64,000 nucleotides of DNA, taken from positions 6,433,538 to 6,497,537 of the forward strand of contig JASKMD010000029.1 in NCBI GenBank assembly GCA_030144725.1, read 5' to 3'. The notes beneath the pieces are model-generated. The model made no database searches and had not been told where the DNA came from. It was given only the letters and a program-made list of their open reading frames with translations. Of this stretch, positions 56,690 to 64,000 are shown one piece after another. Source of the DNA: Haematococcus lacustris. Its lineage: Eukaryota > Chlorophyta > Chlorophyceae > Chlamydomonadales > Haematococcaceae. The translations under genes were made by a program, and so were the position numbers. Position 1 is the first letter of the stretch. Each line of letters starts with the position of its first letter.

Positions 56690-56930
56690 TCCCTCCTCAC
56701 TCTAGTTCACACTTCCGACTAGCACAGTGGTAGTGCGGTGGGCCCATAACCCACAGGTCCGATGATCGAAACATCGGTCGGAAATGCTATTTCTGCGACA
56801 GGTTAGCAGGAAGGATACTGCTGCCACTGCGACATGTGGGTAGATGCAACTCAGGCGGACATACTGGCCACTGACATGGTCTACCTTCTTGTCCATGGGG
56901 CCGACATTAAGAGATGGAGGTCCGCACCGG
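56690..56930 (+). mobile_element. SINE, initiator-tRNA-Met-like head plus body B
   Basis: Nucleotides 56713..56783 are identical over the whole 71-nt tRNA-like fold to the copies at 22.9 and 62.6 kb. They are preceded by CCTCCTCACTCTAGTTCACA as in the 22.9-kb copy. About 56847-56904 carries the body B block (GGCGGACATACTGGCCACTG then TGTCCATGGGG) shared with 22776-22848. The middle ~60 bp differ between copies. Confidence 0.65.
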
Positions 56931-57018
56931 CATAAATGTTTAGCGAGGGCACAGCCGCTCGGCAACCTAAGTCAAATGCATGTGCACTGAGCCTACCCAA
57001 TTGACACACTGAGCCTGA

Positions 57019-57880
57019 ATGGGATACGAATTCGGCCGGGAGAGGGGAGTGGCAGTGTTCCTGGGAACGGGCAACTTCAGCCAGCGTGGGTGGAAGGCCA
57101 ATGCGGTGCAAGACTCGCCGGGAGGTGGTGGAGCAGCCCAGCAGTCCAGCACGTTTGACAGGCCTGACAGGCTGGTGATCGTGGTGAGTTCCGCACCAGC
57201 CGTGTCAGCTCGTTAGTGAATGCCCGCCAGCCTTGTGAGTTGTGACCTGCACCTGCCACATGACCGGTCCGGGCCCGCAGACTGGGTACCCCCAGCAGGC
57301 CAGGTCAACCAGCGGCTGGTGCGCCCAGCCTGGAGCCAGCGGTATGCTAAGTATGTGCGGGGCATGCAGTGGTGCCATCAGGTGCCGCCCAACCCTCCTC
57401 CCCCTGCCCCAGCCCAGGCCCCCCATGCCTAGGCCCTACCTCCCCCTGCCCCTGCCTAGGGGACCCACCCTCCCCCAGCCCAGCCCCACCCCGCCCAGGC
57501 CCCACCACCTCCCCCAGCCCTGGACCAGCCCCCTGCCCAGCCCCCACCTGGCCCAGTGCCACGACCCCCGGGCCCCCCATGGGGCAGGTGGCTGGACCGG
57601 GACACCAACGGGTGCCTGTATTTGCAGCGCATTGGGGAGAGCATGCAGCGCCCCCTGGAGAGGTGCAGCTGGAAGGACCTGGAGGCTCTGCCCACCGTTG
57701 GCAAGGAGAACCAGCAGCGCTACAAGCTGGTCAATGACCGCCTGCCCAAGGGCAGGCAGCGGCTGCACCGGGCTGCAGAGTACCGGCGGGGTGTTAATGG
57801 CCGGGCCCGCAATAACGCATAGGTCCTTGTAGTTTGCACAGGCCGTTAACCTTACAAAGCATTGAAGCTGTTAGTTATGA
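57019..57880 (+). pseudogene. decayed TnpB/Fanzor-like ORF, copy 2 (C-terminal part)
   Basis: It begins with VAVFLGTGNFSQRGWKA, a G-x-G-x-F-S segment typical upstream of the TnpB/Fanzor zinc region. FDRPDRLVIV follows, then a frame break inside the segment where a D-E-F-R-T-S stretch would be expected (one base short). A second in-frame stop follows at TCGTTAGTG. The part from ADWVPPAGQVNQRLVRPAWS to the Pro-rich linker is interrupted by a stop. Then RWLDRDTNGCLYLQRIGE, KLVNDRLPKGRQRLHRAAEY and GRARNNA reach a stop at 57822. RuvC-III D-R-D-x-N is retained but the last Asn is Tyr. The 3' flank equals copy 1 through GTTAGTTATGA. Confidence 0.5.
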
Positions 57881-58034
57881 TGGGGTGCCCAATGGTCTAG
57901 GGGGAAAGAGTGCCACCGGTGTGGGGTTGGCAGTCATCAAGGGTGCGACCGAGGATGCTTCAACTTGATTGTAGTAGCTGAGTGAGATTACCCATAGGCA
58001 AACATGTTGTTCCTTGTTGAATGAGTTTTGTTTG
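57881..58034 (+). mobile_element. SINE body A with a non-Met head, joined to the Fanzor-like relic
   Basis: This near-identical plus-strand copy of 25941..26103 starts TGGGGTGCCCAATGGTCTAG. It includes GCCACCGGTGTGGGGTTGGC and GATTGTAGTAGCTGAGTGAG, and ends at GAGTTTTGTTTGG. It abuts the shared 3' end of the Fanzor-like relic without a gap. Confidence 0.6.
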
Positions 58035-58257
58035 GCCTGGCACTACAATTGTCATTGCATCAGTATTTACCATAAGAATATACACAGCATGCTAGCCATC
58101 AGAGCAAGCCCACACGCTTATGTTACAAAGAACCCAGTTTGGATACTGCAACAAATGGTTTGTATCTTTAAGTATTCGACGTTTTGAAAACTACACCGAC
58201 CTGCTGTGGGCGCAGGCCAGGGCGGTGTACTTCCCTTTGCATACTGAAGGGGTGCTG

Positions 58258-61200
58258 ATGTGGCAGCGCTGCAGGGGTCTTTCCCCCCTGCGGCACCGGG
58301 TTTCTGCTCTCTTTGCACTGGCGCTGACACTTGCTGCGCTCACGGGATTGCATCTCGCAACATCGCACTACAGTTTTGTGCCATTGGATACACAGCCGAT
58401 CCCTTTCCATGAGTCGCATGGGTTCGTCCAAGGTTTCACCTCCGACTCAACTATGGTTCAAGCGGCCTCAGGAGCTGGAGTGCCTCAAATATCGTATGAC
58501 AAGTTCTATGACGGCATGCGACAGGCACAGGATGTCTCCCCCAGGTGCATCAGCTCAGGCATCTGTGACCATTTGCTGGGTAAGCAAAATATTCGCCATG
58601 ATGACAAGTGAGGCACACTCATGTGCTAACGGAGACATAACAAGTTGTGATTGCAGGGTTGGAGGCAGGGGCAGATGGTCTGGGCCAGGTGGTGTCAGCA
58701 GAGGAAAGGCGGCAGCACATCAAGGAGGCCACTGCAGACAGCTGGAGGGCGTACGAGTGAGTATGCACCCTGCTCTGGTATCATACAATATCTAAACATC
58801 ATGCCACAGACTCCAGCCAGTACAGTCCGCAAGCAGCAAGGAGAGGAGGGACCCTAGGCGCCCCTGCCTTACCACCTTGTCAAAGCAACTGGCGATGCAG
58901 CGACAGACGTTCAATGTTCACACATGCTTGTTGCCCCCTGTCTGTCTGCTCACTCGCTGCCCCTGCTTGGGCTCAGCCACGCTTTTCTTTATCAATAGTG
59001 CCAAGGTTTGCACACAAATGTCTTAGCACAAGGTCCTTTTGGCAGGGTTTGCGTACCAGCATGCTTGATGCATCACTACTTGGCCAGTCTACGCCACGCA
59101 GCCACGCCCAAATCTTACGCCCATGCCAGCCGTTGCCAGAAAGGCAATGGCTTGTGCTGTGCCTGATGCAAGTCAGGCATGGAAGGGAGGCCTTAGGAGT
59201 TGAACCCCGCACCTGGGGACTCATGCGCACAAGATGCAAGCCACACCTCTTCCCTCGTCCAAGTCATGCCCACCTCCACTGCTGGCCCTGTGCTCCATGC
59301 CCTCCATGCGCTCAACATGCTTGCATGTTGTTCATGCCCTTCAGGCGCTCTGTTGCGCAGGCAGCACGCATGGGGTCGTGACGAGCTGGTTGGGAGAGGC
59401 GAAGCGCGCGACTGGCTGCACCTGAAGAGCACCATCATTGACTCCCTGGACACCCTGAAGCTGATGGGGCTGCAGACTCAGTACAAGAGGGGGCTGGATC
59501 ACGTGCTCATGCACCTGGACCTCTATGCCCTGCCCTTCCATGAAGTCAGCGTGAGTGGGTGCACATGGGGCCCATGTGGCGTGGACATGGCATAGAGTGG
59601 AATGTGTGATAGGGGTGTGGTGGTCACCGCCACCAGCAGGGCCCAGGGAAATGGCCTGAACCTGACCAGAGCTGCCAGCATCCCCTTCCTGGTCCGTGGT
59701 GCCGGTAGACCCATCAGCAGCAAGCGTGAAGAGGGTGGGGTGGGTGGGTAAGGTGGGTGGACATCATGGGAGCCAACTGCCCGTCTCGCCCCTGTCCCTG
59801 CCCACTGTCACCCTGGCCTCTGCTCAGCCTCTCCCCCGCCTGCCCCTGCTTTTGAGTAGACTCCTCTCCTGGCCCCACCTCCTCTGTAGGTGTTTGAGAC
59901 CACCATCCGCATCCTGGGGGGCCTGCTCTCAGCCTTCCACCTGAGCCGGGACGTGGGCCTGCTGACCAAGGCTGTGCAGCTGGGGGAGATGTAAGGAGGC
60001 TGGCTGGGGGGACTCAAGGGGGTGGAGAGATGGCCAGGGCCGCCCTGCTGCTGCCTGGCGTGCTGCCTGGGGTCATGGCCATGTCATTAGTCTGTCCAAC
60101 GCATGGTCACACCTGAGGCGCTGGTCACACTATTCAAACACTGGCTCAAACCTTCTGCTGGAAGCTGGCCATGCCTGGTGTGCCTGCTGCCAGGCTGATG
60201 CCGGCATTCAACACCAGCCTGGGGGTGGCGCTGCCCAACCTCATGATCCCCAAGGACTTGCCCGTTGAGTAGGTCCCCCTCCACAGCCACAGCCTCAGTC
60301 TGAGCAGACCAGGTCAGGCCAGAGTGCTGCCAACACAGATGAGCCACAAGGGCAGATCAAGCCACGGCAGGGGCAGGTCAGGAGCAGGACAGACGGGAGC
60401 AAAATGATCACATCTCCAGGTGCTAGGTCTGATCGGGTCCCATCATAATCCTGCTGATCTCTGCACCAGCTCTCACTCCAGCTCTCACACACCTCACATC
60501 CGCATCTGCAGCTTTTCTGCAGCTCCTCACCTTTCCACGAGCGAGGACCCATCCAGCCCGATTCATGATCTGCGTTAAGCCGCCCTCGCTTTCCCTGTTC
60601 GAGCTCAGCCATGCCCTTCTTGTGTTTCATTGCGTTTGGTAGTACACGGTAGCAGGGCAGACATCTCTGACATGACGTCTCCACGCTGAATACTGAGCTC
60701 ACTCTCACTCATCCTTGCAGTTGCGCTGCACGGTCCCACAGCAGCCCTTTCACAGCAGCAGCCCCACAGCCCTGGCCCCTGGCACCTGATGCGGCCCCAC
60801 CTCGCGTCCATTGCATCACTGTGCTCGCTGCAGGCAGGCCCACATGCACACCTGGGCACATCTGGCCTGGGTGTCTTGAACTCTGTGCCGCAGCATAGCC
60901 TCAGCAGCGGCCTCAACAGCCTCTTCAGCAGCAGCGCCTCAGTTGTAGCCTGTCGTTTTGTGCCCATAGTTGGTTGACTCATCCCTGCCCATATCTCACC
61001 CCTACAAGTAGGCAGGCAGGGCCACCTGTACGCATCATCACTGTGCTTGCTGTTGGCAGGCTCACATCAGCTCTACTGCAGCTTCACAACCAAGACCGAC
61101 ATGCGCAGCCGCACCTGCCCTGCTGCCTAAGGAGTACGTACTCTCTGCCAGGCCCCCCGGCCAGTGTGCTGTCATGCCGTGCCCAGGGTGGGTTTGTGGC

Positions 61201-64000
61201 GGCTGCATGCATGCGTGCAGGCCATGCAGGGAGTGAAGCAGGGCGGGTCTACAGTCATTGCGGCGGTGGGCACCCTGAGCTTGGAGTTCAGCACCCTGAG
61301 CCACCTCACAGGTTAGACTGGGCTAGGGGGCAGGCCAGGAGGAGGACGGGGACAGAGAAAAAGAGAAACAAAGAAAGAACAAATGAATGAAATATGGAGG
61401 AACCGGCCAGGCCAGGCCAGACCAGACAGACCTGGTCGTAGCAGGTTGGTCAATTGTTTGGGCCAAGCCAAGCCGGATTAGGCGACACCCACGCAGGTAG
61501 GCTGGGATGGTGCAAAGCGCCAGGACCTGCAATCCCTCTAGGCCTCTGCCCCTGACCACTCTGCTGTCCCGCCTGCAGCTGCTGCTGTGCATGTTCGGCG
61601 CTGCTCTGCAGGGCGGCCTGAGTTTGAAGCGGCAGCCATGCAATTCTGGCAGCTGTTGAATGAGATGGGAACATTTGATGGCTTGTTCTGTGAGTCTCTT
61701 AATGTGAGTCGCCCTTACCTCTGCCCTTCTTAGCCCTACCCTGCGCAGGACCAGGCCCAGTCCAACCTTATTACATATCCTGACTTCAGCTGGCTGCAGG
61801 TTGAGGCCATGGCCTGCCACACCCCTCACATGGGGCTGGGGTCACCGTCTGACAGCTTCTATGAGGTGAGATGGGTAGCCTCCCCCTCCCCCTCCCACTC
61901 CCACTCCCACTCCCACTCCCACTCCCACTCCCACTCCCACTCCCACTCCCACTCCCACTCCCACTCCCACTCCCACTCCCACTCCCACTCCCACTCCCCC
62001 TCCCCCTCCCCCTCCCCCTCCCCCTCCCCCTCCCCCTCCCCCTCCCCCTCCCCCTCCCCCTCCCCCTCCCCCTCCCCCTCCCCCTCCCCCTCCCCCTCCC
62101 CCTCCCCCTCCCCCTCCCCCTCCCCCTCCCCCTCCCCCTCCCCCTCCCCCTCCCCCTCCCTGCTCCTTGCCCTTTACCCAATTCCTTGATGTTGCCAACT
62201 AACGCAGTACATGCTGAAGCAGTGGCTGGTAAGCAACAAGCGAGACACTGGGCTGCTGGATTTGTATGTGGCCTCTATGCAGGTGACTTGGACCCTGACC
62301 CTAACCCTGACCCTGACCCTGATATATACACCCTGCATATAGCGGTCCATCGCAACATCATGTGATGTGGCTTACACCGCTTAAGCCGTCAGCCGTTAGG
62401 CTGCTAGGCCGACATCATCATCGCAGGTCAAATAATTGTTTACTCGTATTTCGGTATTTTTTGTGTGTAATTGGAGGTAATCAGAGGTAACTAGAGGTAA
62501 TCAGAGGTTGTGATCAAAGGTAGGCTCATAGACTATGCACAGCCATCACAGTGCATCCTCCTCCTTACCCAGTTGACACTTCCGACTAGCACAGTGGTAG
62601 TGCGGTGGGCCCATAACCCACAGGTCCGATGATCGAAACATCGGTCGGAAAAGATTTCTTTTGAACTTCATCGGTGTGGGGTTGGCAGCCATTAAGGGTG
62701 CGACTGAGGATGGTACAACCTGATTGTAGTAGCTGAGTGAGATTACCCACAGGCAAACATGTTGTTCTTTGTTGAAAGAGTTTTGTTTGTACTGTAAACG
62801 TGCTAAATATGTGACCCTGACCCCTGTTTGTCCTGCTCTGACCAGGGGGTTCGGCGCCACATGCTGGTGAAGACAAAGGTGCACTACTCTGCCCTTAGTA
62901 CCCCTGGCTTCATACCCCGCACAACAGCAGCTCACAGGCAGCTGCTCAGCTCCCCTCAACACCCCAGCACTGCCACCTCCCTCTCACACCCCAGTCACAC
63001 TCGGGATCATGTCACACCACCCCAGGTTTCTCACTCATCACGCCTAGATATAGGAAGTGACGGAGAGAACGGAGTCTCACAGGAAACTGTGCCCCTGGCC
63101 ATGTCCAGACCCGGCCATACTGCTGCTGCCAGCCCTACTACTGACCGCCCAGCAGCTTCCAACCAGCTGCCTCTCCCCATGTTCAGAGCCAAGCTTGGCT
63201 GGCTGCAGAGCCTGCTCAACTGGCTGCTGCCAGCTTCTCGGCAAAGGGTCCACACCCCTGCAGCAGACAGCTCCAGAAAGGCTGGCGGACCTGCATCAGA
63301 GACCTCCGAGGCAGTTGCATCTACCACCACTACTGCCACGTCAGCAGGGTGCTGCCCTTTGCCCCTGGGGGGACAGCCACCCTGTACCTTGCGGTCTCCC
63401 ACTGATGCCACTCAATCACATGCTGCCATCCTTCCTCATCACCCGCCCAGCAGCAGCAGTGTCAGCAGCAGTGGTGATGGTGGTGGCAGTGGCAGCGGTG
63501 GTGGTGATGGTGGTGGCAGTGGCAGTGGCAGCCGTGGTGGTGATGGTGATGGCAATGGCAGCAGCAGCGGAACTGTCAGAGACAGCGGTTGTGATGGTGG
63601 TGGTGGCGATGGCAGCAGCAGCGGCGGCAGCAGTGTGGGTGGTAGCAAAGGACGAAGCAAAGAACCCCTGCAAGCCGGCCCCATGCAGCAGCCGCAACAT
63701 AGCCTCAGTGCTGCTGCTGCTGCTGCTGCTGCCACCAGCCCCTCCCAGCCCCTTCTGCTGGCGCTGCGAGGCAGTCTCAGCAAAGCGTGGCGGGGGCTGT
63801 GGCGCTGGCTCCCTGGCTGGACCCTCCTTGATAGCCAGGCTGTGAGGGGGAGGGGAACTGCAGCCAGCTCGGGGGGGGACGGCCTGGGGTGGGGTGGGGG
63901 GGTGGCCAGGGGGGCGGGTGCTCGGCGGCGTCTGCAAGGTGAGGGTCAGCTGCTGGATTACGGCTGGCCTGTACCTGAGGAGGAGCTGTGGCTGCTGGCT
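58258..64000 (+). CDS. class I alpha-1,2-mannosidase (GH47), type II membrane protein, C-terminus beyond the window
   Basis: Exons supported: 58258..58579, 58657..58756, 59361..59550, 59890..59990, 60194..60268, about 61255..61311, 61612..61703, 61800..61865, 62208..62282, 62846.. onwards. The Met at 58258 gives a short basic tail, then a signal anchor (VSALFALALTLAALTGLHLA); an in-frame ATG at 58120 is an alternative. GH47 blocks: QHAWGRDELVGRGEARDWLH, STIIDSLDTLKLMGL, VFETTIRILGGLLSAFHLS, LMPAFNTSLGVALPNL, VGTLSLEFSTLSHLTG, SPSDSFYEYMLKQWL. Catalytic acids sit in I-D-S-L-D-T-L, E-T-T-I-R and S-L-E-F. The enzyme trims Man9GlcNAc2 N-glycans in the ER/Golgi. The join across 60268-61255 is unresolved. 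From 62846 a Ser/Gly-rich frame stays open to the edge (385 codons), an unusual insert or intron read-through. Confidence 0.82.
61884..62160. repeat. CCCACT then CCCCCT hexamer satellite in a mannosidase intron
   Basis: About 18 CCCACT units pass sharply into about 28 CCCCCT units between exons 61800..61865 and 62208..62282. It is a pyrimidine tract on the coding strand, opposite in strand to the TFB2 intron satellites. Confidence 0.95.
62367..62411 (-). mobile_element. solo LINE 3' tail
   Basis: GTGGCTTACACCGCTTAAGCCGT and what follows match the outer ends of both arms of the 43.5-44.1 kb fold-back. It is an extreme 5' truncation of the same LINE family inside a mannosidase intron. Confidence 0.6.
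62555..62799 (+). mobile_element. SINE, initiator-tRNA-Met-like head plus body A
   Basis: Nucleotides 62580..62650 are the same 71-nt tRNA-like head as at 22.9 and 56.7 kb. Nucleotides 62669-62799 carry body A (TCGGTGTGGGGTTGGCAG, GATTGTAGTAGCTGAGTGAG, GTTTTGTTTGTACTGTAAA), otherwise seen with a different head at 25.9 and 57.9 kb. It lies in a mannosidase intron, so it is probably transcribed with the gene. Confidence 0.7.

Noticed and set aside
56713..56783. Three functional initiator/elongator tRNA-Met(CAT) genes
   Set aside because: Each copy is followed by a dispersed body shared with other loci and preceded by shared sequence, which fits SINE heads; the D-arm and acceptor are not those of a standard initiator. 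A functional tRNA cannot be fully excluded.
60300..61200. Mannosidase exon(s) joining PKDLPVE to the G-T-L-S-L-E-F exon, for example 61063..61131
   Set aside because: Phases can be made to fit but the peptide shows no GH47 similarity, so it was left unassigned.
61809..62365. Frames of Ser-Pro, Leu-Pro and Gly runs
   Set aside because: CCCACT/CCCCCT intron satellite of the mannosidase gene.

Overview
This window is nuclear DNA from a eukaryote, most likely a GC-rich chlorophycean green alga (Chlamydomonadales; the transposon-derived C-terminal peptides resemble ones I recall from Haematococcus/Volvox-type genomes, which is inference only). The reasons are many short exons with GT-AG introns, TGTAA polyadenylation signals behind several genes, plant/algal-type housekeeping genes, LINE and SINE debris, and extreme simple-sequence expansion inside introns. 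I joined exons by reading frame, splice motif and phase. For most genes the joined lengths are exact multiples of three.

Layout. 0.3-1.9 kb: 3' exons of a Ser/Pro-rich protein with an 11-residue amphipathic repeat. 3.9-5.1 kb: a basic-protein relic or gene (-) divergent from a 59-residue QCR10-type subunit of mitochondrial complex III (+). 7.0-11.3 kb: an SRRM2/CWC21-type spliceosomal protein (-), divergent from TFB2, the p52 subunit of TFIIH (+, 11.9-18.8 kb, 13 exons, one GC-AG intron). 19.5-22.0 kb: an F-box/leucine-rich protein (-) and a retropepsin-like aspartic protease gene (+), less than 100 bp apart and bracketed by ~217-bp direct repeats. 23.4-25.0 kb: a 1.5-kb CAG/GGGGCAG-type array. 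25.0-30.2 kb: a transposon graveyard with a 789-codon LINE reverse-transcriptase C-terminal ORF and a decayed TnpB/Fanzor-like element. 30.6-36.1 kb: a 456-residue TPR protein. 37.0-37.6 kb: a GGGGAC hexamer satellite. 38.3-42.8 kb: a G-patch/C2H2 protein of the GPATCH8 type. 43.2-45.0 kb: LINE fold-back and a hAT-type element with an 8-bp target duplication. 45.3-47.8 kb: an unrecognised 725-residue protein (-), divergent from COG2 (+, 48.0-56.3 kb, 16 exons). 56.7-58.0 kb: a SINE / Fanzor-relic / SINE nest. 58.3-64.0 kb: a class I (GH47) alpha-mannosidase running off the right edge.

The host genes are unrelated housekeeping functions (transcription/repair, splicing, Golgi tethering, N-glycan trimming, respiration) with no operon logic; several are paired head-to-head across short shared promoters. 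The most novel material is in the mobile DNA. There is a mosaic SINE system whose head looks like an initiator tRNA-Met, found with two different bodies, while one of those bodies is also found without that head. There are two related decayed copies of an apparent eukaryotic TnpB (Fanzor)-like ORF. A retropepsin gene sits between direct repeats. Limits: no searches were run, intron boundaries are by eye, and the transposon family names rest on short motifs.
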